From: JBDRED01 sp043820025 [NCBI: Elusimicrobiota bacterium]
GTDB lineage: Bacteria; RUG730; JBDRED01
Assembly (NCBI GenBank): GCA_043820025.1
Contig: JBDRED010000038.1
Coordinates: 1-8,116 of the forward strand
Direction of reading: 5' to 3'
Length of the DNA stretch: 8,116 bases
Shown: in pieces, positions 1 through 6,366 of the stretch
How positions within the stretch are numbered: the first letter of the stretch is position 1
Layout of the letters: each line of letters starts with the position of its first letter
The notes under the pieces: model-generated
Told to the model about the DNA's origin: nothing
What the model saw: the letters and a program-made list of their open reading frames with translations, nothing else
Databases searched by the model: none
Made by a program: the position numbers and the translations under genes

Positions 1-1939
1 CTTTATCTATGCTCCAAAGCTGTTCGAGCGCGTACCACATAATAGGGTTTAAGGTAATTACGCGCCTGTTATACTTAAAAAGATCTTGCTGTTTTTCATC
101 ATATAAAACAAACATTAATTTACTTTCTGCCAGACTTTCTATAAACCCATGCAGAGCCATACCATCATCTCTATGTATAAACCATCCGTTCTGCCGAGGC
201 TGTGAAACGCTTAAATGCTTAACAAATCTTTGCCATGCAATCTCAGATAGAAATTCATCCCCTTTTTCTTTGCCGGAAATTTCGTCAATTATTTCTGCTG
301 TTATAGAGTATAGACACTCGGGGTCTATTTCATATTTTTTTAATTCATATTCTATTTCATAGAGAAAATCTATTGTAATTACGCCTTTCATAAACTCGCT
401 CATAAGAGCCAAGTGAGAGCCGGGAATTTGGAATTGAGAATTAAAGGAATTAAATTTATTAGTTGTTTCATTCTCTGAGTTGCAGCCCGGGGCCTTTAGG
501 CCCGGATTATAGTTTAATGTTTCTCTTTCGCTCCCGGGGCCTAAAGACCCCGTTCTGCATTGTTTTGAAATTAATCTTTTTTGTTCATTTAATCTTTTTA
601 GGTATAAATTCTTATCCGCTTTTCCTTTAACAGCAGGCAATAACTCTTCATAAGGAATACCTCGCGCTCTTAGTATTTCCTTTATTCCTCTGCTGTGATA
701 ACCGCCAACTATTATAACAGCTGCGCTGTTCTCGGAATTGCAGGAGTCTTTGTTAAAACACCCGGCTACTTTGTCATAATGAACTCGTTTCGACATCTTT
801 GTGGGATATTTCTCTTTCGAAGATCCTAAAACAAATTCAGGTTGACAGGGAATAGACTTAAACTGATTTAATAGATTTTTTATCATAACCTCATTACGTT
901 TATCTGCCAAGCTGTAAAAACTTTGCATACTCTCATCTGCGCGCTTTATCGCATCTGCCTTTTGCCTGAAATAGTTATCAACGCTCAACAGCCCTATAAC
1001 ACGATCCATTTTTTTATAAAAGATATCTTTATTCTCCAGCCATCTATTAACCTCATTATTATCCGCCTCATTACATAAATACTGCCTGAATATGTTTAAG
1101 TATTTCTGACAAAACAAGATATCAGACGCATCATTTCTATATTTCAATATCTTTGATTCAACCCTAAAACCAAGAACATCGAGTTCATTAATAAGATTAA
1201 ACTCATTTATTTTATGGAAATCGGCGCTTATATATTTATTAAGCTCAGGAAACCCAGTATTAAAATTAATACCTGCCTTTTCTGCTTCTATTCTTAATCC
1301 TTGAATATATTCTCTAAGCCCAATACCTCCTTTTTTATAGGAATCCTTTAGATTATCAAACCCTTCGTATATATCCCTAAACACTATTCTTCTTCCATTA
1401 TTAAGAAACGCCTCAAGATTATCCAACACATCATTAATCTCACGGGCGCTATTTATAGAGTCCGCCAAAGAATTAAAGTTATTTTTATACACAGCCTCAT
1501 CTTCTACTCCGATTATTCTTGTACTATCAGCCTCAACTATATTAAAATATTCAGCGCCGCTTATTTTAGCGGCTTTGAGAAGTATATCAGCAATGAGCTT
1601 TCTTTTTTTTGAATCCGGGATACCTGATAGAATTTGCGTGTCTATATCGCCCCATGAGCCTTCAACACCAATAAGGCTTAGCTTATCCTTATAATGTTTT
1701 TTTAATGTTTTTATGGTTTTTGCAATATTTTTTTGCGTGCCTGCGTGGCAGTGAAGGTCATCAATAATATAGATCTTTTGTTTGGAAGAACATTGAAATT
1801 TGTCAATTATTTTGCATACATCAGGATCAAAAATAAGCGCATTGCCGGCTGACAAAGCGAATGTATAATCTCCGGCCTGCGCAAAAAGAAAGGCGCATAC
1901 GACAAAACCCGTAATAAATCTTTTAAGATAACAACTCAT
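1..1939 (-). CDS. secreted TraB/Tiki-like hypothetical protein of Omnitrophota type (3' end beyond window)
   Basis: The frame is open from ATG (1939-1937) to the window edge, giving 646 complete codons and no stop, so the C terminus is missing. The start follows a purine-rich GGGGAAGG. Residues 1-23 look like a Sec signal peptide: K6-R7, a hydrophobic stretch 8-20, and AQA before the likely cut. Residues 57-150 hold IIDDLHCH (H63, H65), GVEG (E93), GDID, SGIPD, GAEYF and GVED (E146). A late strand reads IIVGGYH (H415) followed by GIKEIL. The order DxHC, then GVE, then GGYH after a long helical middle fits the TraB/Tiki/EreA-like superfamily, whose conserved Glu and His residues form the active or metal site. 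I recall similar exported proteins in Omnitrophota, with no known function. Three repeat elements sit inside the frame (residues 365-390, 461-486, 495-506). The gene is certain; the family is probable; the substrate is unknown. Confidence 0.8.
   Translation of the reverse strand, partial: MSCYLKRFITGFVVCAFLFAQAGDYTFALSAGNALIFDPDVCKIIDKFQCSSKQKIYIIDDLHCHAGTQKNIAKTIKTLKKHYKDKLSLIGVEGSWGDIDTQILSGIPDSKKRKLIADILLKAAKISGAEYFNIVEADSTRIIGVEDEAVYKNNFNSLADSINSAREINDVLDNLEAFLNNGRRIVFRDIYEGFDNLKDSYKKGGIGLREYIQGLRIEAEKAGINFNTGFPELNKYISADFHKINEFNLINELDVLGFRVESKILKYRNDASDILFCQKYLNIFRQYLCNEADNNEVNRWLENKDIFYKKMDRVIGLLSVDNYFRQKADAIKRADESMQSFYSLADKRNEVMIKNLLNQFKSIPCQPEFVLGSSKEKYPTKMSKRVHYDKVAGCFNKDSCNSENSAAVIIVGGYHSRGIKEILRARGIPYEELLPAVKGKADKNLYLKRLNEQKRLISKQCRTGSLGPGSERETLNYNPGLKAPGCNSENETTNKFNSFNSQFQIPGSHLALMSEFMKGVITIDFLYEIEYELKKYEIDPECLYSITAEIIDEISGKEKGDEFLSEIAWQRFVKHLSVSQPRQNGWFIHRDDGMALHGFIESLAESKLMFVLYDEKQQDLFKYNRRVITLNPIMWYALEQLWSIDK
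423..457. repeat. GAATT heptad tract inside the coding sequence
   Basis: On the plus strand GAATT occurs at 424-428, 431-435, 438-442 and 447-451. The first three are spaced exactly 7 bases apart and the last 9 bases. In the gene this reads as a low-complexity stretch rich in N, F, S and Q (about residues 495-506). The 7-base period and GAAT core match the intergenic repeat at 6297-6366. A unit of 7 is not a multiple of 3, so the tract was not built as a protein repeat. AT-rich low complexity by chance remains possible. Confidence 0.5.
481..559. repeat. 79-base GC-rich inverted-repeat element inside the coding sequence
   Basis: The element is bounded by TGCA at 481-484 and 556-559. The left arm (481-505) holds CCGGGGCCTTTAGGCCCGG. 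The right arm (about 534-559) holds CCGGGGCCTAAAGACCCCG. The right arm read in reverse complement matches the left arm over about 25 bases with one gap and about three mismatches. Each arm is also close to palindromic by itself (GGCC-TTTA-GGCC), so the RNA could form one long hairpin or two short ones. The arms are very GC-rich against an AT-rich background. The gene reads through it as residues 461-486, rich in G, P, N and C, after the Tiki-like core. It looks like a small mobile or REP-like palindromic element tolerated in frame. Confidence 0.75.
772..847. repeat. 76-base palindromic element encoding a CxPEFVxGS peptide in frame
   Basis: The ends are TGTCA (772-776) and TGACA (843-847). The 28-base arms (772-799 and 820-847) are imperfect inverted repeats with 19 of 28 positions matching; the five outermost and five innermost pairs are perfect. 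The loop is 20 bases. On the coding strand it begins TGTCAACCTGAATTTGTTTT and closes with a GTTCATTATGACA-like end. This resembles the widespread bacterial dispersed palindrome that reads CHPELVSGS in protein, here in a decayed copy. It encodes residues 365-390, CQPEFVLGSS through HYDK, just before the conserved GGYH strand. It behaves like the palindromic elements known inside Rickettsia genes. I matched it to the dispersed repeat from memory. Confidence 0.7.
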
Positions 1940-2052
1940 ACGCCTTCCCCTTGTTCAACTATCTTCAGTATGATTATTGCTAATTTATATATTGATTAGT
2001 TAATTATTATATATTATCGGATCGATGTTTTTGCGAAGAATATGCGAATTTT
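1940..2052 (-). promoter_or_regulatory. AT-rich leader with possible promoter for the Tiki-like gene
   Basis: This 113-base gap separates the PHP gene stop from the Tiki-like gene start. It is strongly AT-rich and has a TATAAT hexamer on the minus strand (2011-2006), about 67 bases before the ATG. I see no convincing -35 box at the usual distance. There is no clear GC-rich hairpin with a T run, so a terminator for the PHP gene is not evident. The Shine-Dalgarno-like GGGGAAGG lies at the end of the gap next to the start. The promoter is only a suggestion, because TATAAT is easily found by chance in such sequence. Confidence 0.25.
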
Positions 2053-3423
2053 TTACAAAACCCGATTCCTTTGTTTCTTCTCGATTATCCCGACGAGCAG
2101 AGAAAGCGCCATCATAATAAGCAAAGTAGTATATAGATCAATCAATCCTGTATTATTAAATCTCACAAGTATCCATGCTAAGAAATATTTACCAACAAGA
2201 ATACCCAAGAATATGGAATATCCAAACCACAGCAAATACGAAATCTTTTGTTTTCTAATAACATTAAAAAGACACATAAAAATTCCAATCCATATTATCC
2301 ATAATACTGCTCTAATAATATCAATACCCGCGAAATAATAATACAATCCGAAAAATGGTTCGAATATAAACCTAAGCGTATCATGCTTTTCTTTCATTCT
2401 GCCATAATACAGCGCCTTTGTTTTATATTTTCCGCGCAGCGCGTCATAAAGAGCTGTCTGTTTTTCATTGTAGGTTAAATTAGTCCATTCAGGAATATTT
2501 ACAGCTGTCCACAGGTACGCAGTATATGTCCAGCCATGCCAGTCTGTTGTGCCTATCACATTCTTATTATTTTGCATAGCATACGCAATTGCTTTCTGCT
2601 TCTCTTCTTCAGAAAACATTCTGTGAGCGCTGTTAATAATCTCTATACTGTCAAACTGCCTCTTTATCAGCTGTTCTGTAATTTCCTGTTCCCACCAATT
2701 TGTCGGGCAGAATACAGCGTCATATTCATTCTTCATATATTTGAATAAAAATTGATAATCGCGATTTGCCCGCCTAAAGCTGATATTATGCGCAAGGCCG
2801 TATATCAGATGATGAACGCCATAGCTGTCATACACTTCCACCCCTTCAATAACAACAGGGTGTTCTCCATATTTCTTTTTAAAATAATCTTTGCCGATAA
2901 AATTGCTGATTATTAAATCATGTTCTGTAATAGCATACGCGTCAAACCCGTTCTTTCTATGAAAATTAAATGACCTGGGAAGAGAAGCCATCCCATCCCA
3001 TGAATACTGCGTATGGCTTTGATAATCTACTATTACAGCATTTGGATCTTTTTTAACTATATGTTTAACAGGATAAGGAATAAAAATAACATAACTTGCT
3101 AAGACAAAAAAAAGCATAGGGCCTTTCAAGAGGATTATCGCTTTCTTTTTTCTATATAAGAATAAAAACAAACACAGCGCCTCTATCCACACAACCCACG
3201 ATATTAACTGAAATCTGTAATTAACAAACTTCACAAAGTACTGAGGAAGATCTACCAATGGCGCAATTACTTTATAATGGAATGGATTATACACCGAAAA
3301 GTTTATGTCAGGCGCCTGTAAAACGACATCATAAATCTTTTCTTTCTCGCCAGGAATGAGCCAAAGAATCATCAAAGCCGAAGATATTATAATAAGTGAT
3401 ACTATTTGTTTTTTTGTTAACAT
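2053..3423 (-). CDS. membrane-anchored protein with an extracytoplasmic PHP-type domain
   Basis: 456 residues; the ATG (3423-3421) follows GGAG at 3432-3429 with good spacing. Three hydrophobic segments (about 6-24, 71-90, 98-116) precede a soluble domain (about 130-345), and three follow (about 371-389, 394-418, 428-446). Positive clusters RKKK (91-94), RKQK (390-393) and the C-terminal KKQRNR lie on the same side, which places the soluble domain outside the cytoplasmic membrane. That domain shows PHP phosphoesterase-like motifs in order: DYQSHT (133-138), ITEHD (165-169), EGVEV (193-197), HHLIYG (204-209), FCP (238-240) and TTDWH (292-296). PHP domains are metal-dependent phosphoesterases. 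Here the first His of the usual DxHxHT is Gln135, and the usual HP motif appears as CP, so metal binding may be altered. Substrate unknown. It lies 79 bases after recR and 113 bases before the Tiki-like gene. Confidence 0.85.
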   Translation of the reverse strand: MLTKKQIVSLIIISSALMILWLIPGEKEKIYDVVLQAPDINFSVYNPFHYKVIAPLVDLPQYFVKFVNYRFQLISWVVWIEALCLFLFLYRKKKAIILLKGPMLFFVLASYVIFIPYPVKHIVKKDPNAVIVDYQSHTQYSWDGMASLPRSFNFHRKNGFDAYAITEHDLIISNFIGKDYFKKKYGEHPVVIEGVEVYDSYGVHHLIYGLAHNISFRRANRDYQFLFKYMKNEYDAVFCPTNWWEQEITEQLIKRQFDSIEIINSAHRMFSEEEKQKAIAYAMQNNKNVIGTTDWHGWTYTAYLWTAVNIPEWTNLTYNEKQTALYDALRGKYKTKALYYGRMKEKHDTLRFIFEPFFGLYYYFAGIDIIRAVLWIIWIGIFMCLFNVIRKQKISYLLWFGYSIFLGILVGKYFLAWILVRFNNTGLIDLYTTLLIMMALSLLVGIIEKKQRNRVL

Positions 3424-3479
3424 TTTATCTCCAAGTCAGTTTTAAGTTAAGACAAACCATAATATTGCCTTCGAACGAT

Positions 3480-3495
3480 TTTTGGCGCGCCAAAA
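3480..3495. other. 16-base perfect palindrome upstream of the PHP gene
   Basis: TTTTGGCGCGCCAAAA is perfectly self-complementary. It lies in the 79-base gap between the recR stop and the PHP gene, 57 to 72 bases before the PHP start codon. It could be an operator for a dimeric regulator. A 6-bp hairpin with a CGCG loop could also form, but no T run follows on the minus strand, so it is not a standard intrinsic terminator. The GC core stands out from the AT-rich surroundings. Confidence 0.4.
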
Positions 3496-3502
3496 CACTC
3501 GA

Positions 3503-4099
3503 CTATATTTCATTCCTTCCTTCGAGCGCTTTCGCTATTGTAACCCCGTCTGTATATTCAAGGTCAGCGCCAACCGGCACGCCATGCGCTATACGCGTGA
3601 TTCTATTTATTATTGGCTTTAAAAGTTTTGATAAGTACATTGCTGTTGCTTCGCCCTCAACAGTTGGGTTTGTCGCGACAATCACCTCTTGAACATCTCC
3701 TCCGCGCATACGCTCTAAAAGCGGTTTTATACTCAGGTCATCCGGCCCTATTCCATCTAAAGGAGAAAGCGCTCCTAAAAGCACATGATATAAACCTTTA
3801 TATTCTCTTGTTCTTTCAACAGCCCATACATCCTGCGGCTGTTCTACAACACAGATAGTTTTTTTATCCCTGCGCGTATCCCGGCATATTACGCAAGGAT
3901 CCGACTCAGTAATAGATCCGCATATAGAACAGTTCCGTATCCGTTGTTTTACCTCTATCAAAGCGTCAGATAAGCGCTTAACGTCATCTATCTTCATCTT
4001 TAAAACATGAAATGATAAACGTTCAGCCATTTTGGGCCCTATCCCGGGCAGACTATGCAGGGCATTTATTAATTTATTAAGCGAGTGGGTGTATTCCAT
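3503..4099 (-). CDS. recR: recombination mediator protein RecR
   Basis: 198 residues, the usual RecR length. RecR acts with RecO (and RecF) to load RecA onto single-stranded DNA at gaps during recombinational repair. Seen in order: a helix-hairpin-helix LPGIGPKMAERLSFHVL (17-33); a zinc finger with C57, C60, C69 and C72; a Toprim domain starting at ICVVE (82-86) with NPTVEGEATAMYL (144-156); and the conserved C-terminal block GVPVGADLEYTDGVTIAKAL ending in EGR (173-195). The ATG lies only 4 bases after the ybaB stop. I see no good Shine-Dalgarno sequence, so translation is probably coupled to ybaB. The stop is TAG. The dnaX-ybaB-recR order is a conserved bacterial cluster, which supports the call. 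Confidence 0.97.
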   Translation of the reverse strand: MEYTHSLNKLINALHSLPGIGPKMAERLSFHVLKMKIDDVKRLSDALIEVKQRIRNCSICGSITESDPCVICRDTRRDKKTICVVEQPQDVWAVERTREYKGLYHVLLGALSPLDGIGPDDLSIKPLLERMRGGDVQEVIVATNPTVEGEATAMYLSKLLKPIINRITRIAHGVPVGADLEYTDGVTIAKALEGRNEI

Positions 4100-4103
4100 T
4101 TTA

Positions 4104-4415
4104 TTATTTAAACATCTTCATCATCTCATTCATATCCATACCTTGAGCTAATGTCTTTGATTCATCCTCCAAAAGTTTTTGCACCTTCTTTGACGCTTCT
4201 CTTAGCGCTTTAAGCAATATCTTTTCCATCTTATCCTTGTCATATGTCATAACTTCGTCGGATAAGCTTATTGCCACTATCTCCTGCTTGCCGTTAGCAA
4301 TTATTCTTACTCCGCCATACTCGCTCTTAATCGTCTTTGCTTCCAGCGCCTTCTGTGTTTTTTTCAGCTGTGAACGCGCTCTCTGCGCTTTCTGCATCAT
4401 CTTTAACATATTCAT
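4104..4415 (-). CDS. ybaB: YbaB/EbfC family nucleoid-associated DNA-binding protein
   Basis: 103 residues, typical for the family. YbaB/EbfC proteins are small dimers that bind DNA and are thought to affect nucleoid organisation and gene expression. The N terminus (MLKMMQKAQRARSQLKKTQKAL) is a charged amphipathic helix. The core has SEYGGVRIIANGKQEIVAIS (about 31-50), matching the family GGxVxVxxNGxxEVxxxxI pattern. The C-terminal helix is rich in K, E and A, and the tail is Met-rich (GMDMNEMMKMF). The start was chosen for its strong upstream GGGAGG; a second ATG two codons later is possible. It sits 65 bases after dnaX and 4 bases before recR. Confidence 0.95.
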   Translation of the reverse strand: MNMLKMMQKAQRARSQLKKTQKALEAKTIKSEYGGVRIIANGKQEIVAISLSDEVMTYDKDKMEKILLKALREASKKVQKLLEDESKTLAQGMDMNEMMKMFK

Positions 4416-4420
4416 AATAT

Positions 4421-4446
4421 CCTCCCAAAAAATACTTCGTATTTTT
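4421..4446 (-). promoter_or_regulatory. ybaB ribosome binding site with an adjoining hairpin
   Basis: The plus-strand CCTCCC at 4421-4426 is GGGAGG on the coding strand, 5 bases before the ybaB ATG. Just upstream in the transcript, 4428-4435 and 4439-4446 form an 8-bp AT-rich stem (AAAAATAC/GTATTTTT) with a 3-base loop. The stem ends one base from the GGGAGG. It is too AT-rich to be a strong terminator. It could tune translation of ybaB or have no role. Confidence 0.5.
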
Positions 4447-4480
4447 CACAAATTTTTATATAACTTAAAACTGTTTAAAC

Positions 4481-6217
4481 TTATTCTTCAGGCGGAGCGA
4501 TCTCGCCGCCAAACATATCCATTACCTTTTGCACAATCGGCTCTGACTCAACCACTTCGTCAGGCGTATATCTATATTCCTTTTTAGCCTTAGTTGAAAC
4601 CACTGCCGCAGGCTCTATTTCATTATCAACAATTAAATCTTCTTTATTCTGCGGCTCTTCGGTAACAGCAGGCGCGCCATTCTCGTCAACATTACAGATC
4701 ATTCTAAGCGCAGCGCCTGTAATACGTTTAATTAACCCTTCCACATAATTTCTTTCTTTATTCACGCCTTCGCAATAAAATGGATTAGAGAACGAAAGCT
4801 TTAGCATATTTCCCTGTATACTCATATTGTGCGCATTATCTATATAAGTTGCAAGATGCACCTTCTCCTCCTGCACTGTCTTAATCACCTTTTGCCATAT
4901 ATCCTTAACATCAAGTTCAACTCCGGTTTCTCCGTCTGAAACCTCGACTTCATTGTCTTCATTTTCATTTACAATACTGCCGCGTTTTTCCTTTTTTAAA
5001 GAGGCTTGTTGTTTGGATTTTTTCTCATTTTTATTCTCAGTCTCCGAATCTGCGCTGATTCCTTTTATCTCCGAAGAAACATTATTAAAATTAACCGATT
5101 CCAGTCTTGCGACAAGTTCATCCGGAGATACATACGGCCTTGATAATTTGACAAAACAAAGCTCCATAATAATCCTTGGATAATCGCTCCATTTCATCTC
5201 GTCAATAGCGCGCGATAAAACATTAATGTCGCGAGTGAGTTTTCCAAATGTTATATTGTTTGATTGAACAATATATCTCTCAACGCTCTCAGGAATTATT
5301 GACAACATGTCATTAAGCGTATTATCTATTTTTAAAAGCATCATAGCGCGGTAATGTTCTCTCAGCTCCTTTGCAATCTGTTCAATATCATAGCCCTCTT
5401 TTAATATTTCATCAAGAATATTGATCAAGGTTTTTGTGTTCCCGGAAACTATCTCATCAACGATCTTAAACAATGTCTCTTCGCCAATAACTCCGAGAAT
5501 AAACCTGGTATCTTTGCCTGTAAGCTTTTCAGGCGAGTATGCTAACACCTGATCAAGCAGACTTAAAGAATCGCGCATACTGCCCTGCGCGGCCTGAGCA
5601 ATAATAGTAACAGCCTCGTCATCAAATTTAATTAACTCTGTTTCAAGTATATACTTTATACGATTTTTTATATCTGCGATTGTTATTAGTTTAAAATTAA
5701 ATTTCTGGCATCTGGATAAAATTGTTTCCGGGATTTTATGCACCTCAGTTGTGGCTAAAACAAAAACCGCGTGAGGAGGCGGCTCTTCCAGTGTTTTCAA
5801 AAGCGCGTTAAACGCCTGATCTGTGAGCATATGCACTTCGTCAATAATATATACCTTGTATTTAAGACTTGCCGGAGCAAATTTTACATTTTCCCTAAGG
5901 CTTCTTATCTCGTCAATACCGCGGTTCGAAGCTCCGTCAATCTCTATCACATCCATGCTGCTGCCCTGAGTTATTGAAACGCATGCATGGCATGTCCCGC
6001 ACGGCGTCTCAGTCGGGCCGCTCTCGCAGTTTAAAGACTTTGCGAGTATGCGCGCCGCTGATGTTTTACCAATGCCCCGCGGGCCGGCGAATAAATACGC
6101 GTGCGCTGTATGGCCTTTTGATATTGCCTGCGCCAATGTTCCGGCAACATGTTCCTGCCCAACAATATCCTTAAAATCCTTTGGCCTATACTTTCTCGCT
6201 AAAACTAAATATGACAT
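4481..6217 (-). CDS. dnaX: DNA polymerase III subunit gamma/tau
   Basis: 578 residues. DnaX is the AAA+ motor of the clamp loader that opens the sliding clamp on DNA; the full-length tau form also bridges polymerase and helicase. Seen: the canonical start MSYLVLARKYRP; Walker A GPRGIGKTS (45-53); zinc site C64, C73, C76, C79; Walker B IIDEVHM (124-130); sensor 1 LATTEVHKIP (154-163); SRC with arginine finger R169; sensor 2 GSMRDSLSLLDQ (212-223). A collar-like helical region runs to about 375. A charged, low-complexity linker (about 380-435) follows, then a tail ending in VQKVMDMFGGEI, as is common in DnaX. The ATG at 6217 was chosen because AGGAGA lies just upstream and homologs begin there. 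The linker holds a possible frameshift site (4991-4997). Confidence 0.97.
   Translation of the reverse strand: MSYLVLARKYRPKDFKDIVGQEHVAGTLAQAISKGHTAHAYLFAGPRGIGKTSAARILAKSLNCESGPTETPCGTCHACVSITQGSSMDVIEIDGASNRGIDEIRSLRENVKFAPASLKYKVYIIDEVHMLTDQAFNALLKTLEEPPPHAVFVLATTEVHKIPETILSRCQKFNFKLITIADIKNRIKYILETELIKFDDEAVTIIAQAAQGSMRDSLSLLDQVLAYSPEKLTGKDTRFILGVIGEETLFKIVDEIVSGNTKTLINILDEILKEGYDIEQIAKELREHYRAMMLLKIDNTLNDMLSIIPESVERYIVQSNNITFGKLTRDINVLSRAIDEMKWSDYPRIIMELCFVKLSRPYVSPDELVARLESVNFNNVSSEIKGISADSETENKNEKKSKQQASLKKEKRGSIVNENEDNEVEVSDGETGVELDVKDIWQKVIKTVQEEKVHLATYIDNAHNMSIQGNMLKLSFSNPFYCEGVNKERNYVEGLIKRITGAALRMICNVDENGAPAVTEEPQNKEDLIVDNEIEPAAVVSTKAKKEYRYTPDEVVESEPIVQKVMDMFGGEIAPPEE
4991..4997 (-). 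promoter_or_regulatory. candidate -1 frameshift (slippery) site A AAA AAG in dnaX
   Basis: On the coding strand codons 407-409 read TTA AAA AAG, so A AAA AAG is in the phase used by the well-known E. coli dnaX -1 frameshift. After a -1 shift the next codons read GGA AAA ACG CGG CAG TAT and then TGT AAA TGA (stop at 4967-4965), giving a protein of about 417 residues. This would keep the ATPase and collar domains and drop the tau tail, much as E. coli gamma does. I see no Shine-Dalgarno-like stimulator just upstream. The nearest clear stem (GGTTTC/GAAACC, 4925-4930 with 4938-4943) is nearly 50 bases downstream, too far for a usual stimulator. Slippage of RNA polymerase on the six-A run is an alternative. 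Confidence 0.45.
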
Positions 6218-6223
6218 AACTAT

Positions 6224-6229
6224 TCTCCT
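6224..6229 (-). promoter_or_regulatory. dnaX ribosome binding site
   Basis: AGGAGA on the minus strand lies 6 bases before the ATG at 6217-6215. It decides in favour of the MSYLVLARKYRP start over the in-frame TTG at 6268, which has no such site and would add 17 non-conserved residues. Confidence 0.8.
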
Positions 6230-6296
6230 AACATACGTTTTAAAAATGACACGGTGTGCCGCCGCCAAGCAGCTGAGAACACTGAATCACGATTTA

Positions 6297-6366
6297 GAAT
6301 TCAGAAGTAAGGATTCAGCATTCAGAAAAAATATTTTAATATTCTGTATTCTGTATTCTGTATTCT
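6297..6366. repeat. heptanucleotide GAAT-type repeat between argJ and dnaX
   Basis: On the plus strand, 7-base units follow one another from 6297: GAATTCA, GAAGTAA, GGATTCA, GCATTCA, GAAAAAA. After a short AT stretch, ATTCTGT occurs three times in perfect tandem (6341-6361), followed by ATTCT to 6366. The second part is GAATACA on the other strand, so the two halves are imperfect inverted copies and could fold into a hairpin around AATATTTTAATATT. The tract ends exactly on the last base of the argJ stop codon. It resembles short tandem heptanucleotide repeats known from other bacteria such as cyanobacteria. It may act as the argJ mRNA 3' end, but it lacks a GC-rich stem. Confidence 0.7.

Noticed and set aside
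9-362. Plus-strand open frame of 117 codons at the left edge
   Set aside because: It lies wholly within the minus-strand Tiki-like gene, has no ribosome binding site and has a low-complexity product; it is a shadow frame.
481-559. The GC-rich inverted repeat as a transcription terminator
   Set aside because: It lies in the middle of an open reading frame and no T run follows either hairpin on the coding strand.
423-847. CRISPR-like array from the repeats in the left gene
   Set aside because: The repeats differ from each other in sequence and length and are not separated by uniform spacers; there are no cas genes.
4428-4446. AT-rich hairpin before ybaB as an intrinsic terminator of dnaX
   Set aside because: The stem has only one G-C pair and is followed by GGGAGG rather than a T run; dnaX-ybaB-recR is expected to be co-transcribed.
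4237-4587. Plus-strand open frame across ybaB and the dnaX end
   Set aside because: It is antisense to two well-identified genes and has no domain or start signal.
5018-5023. Second six-A run in dnaX (GAG AAA AAA TCC) as a slippery site
   Set aside because: It does not fit the X XXY YYZ heptamer in the zero frame; the site at 4991-4997 does.
6218-6268. Longer dnaX start at an upstream TTG
   Set aside because: The extra 17 residues are not typical of DnaX, while the ATG at 6217 has AGGAGA and begins the conserved MSYLVLARKYRP.
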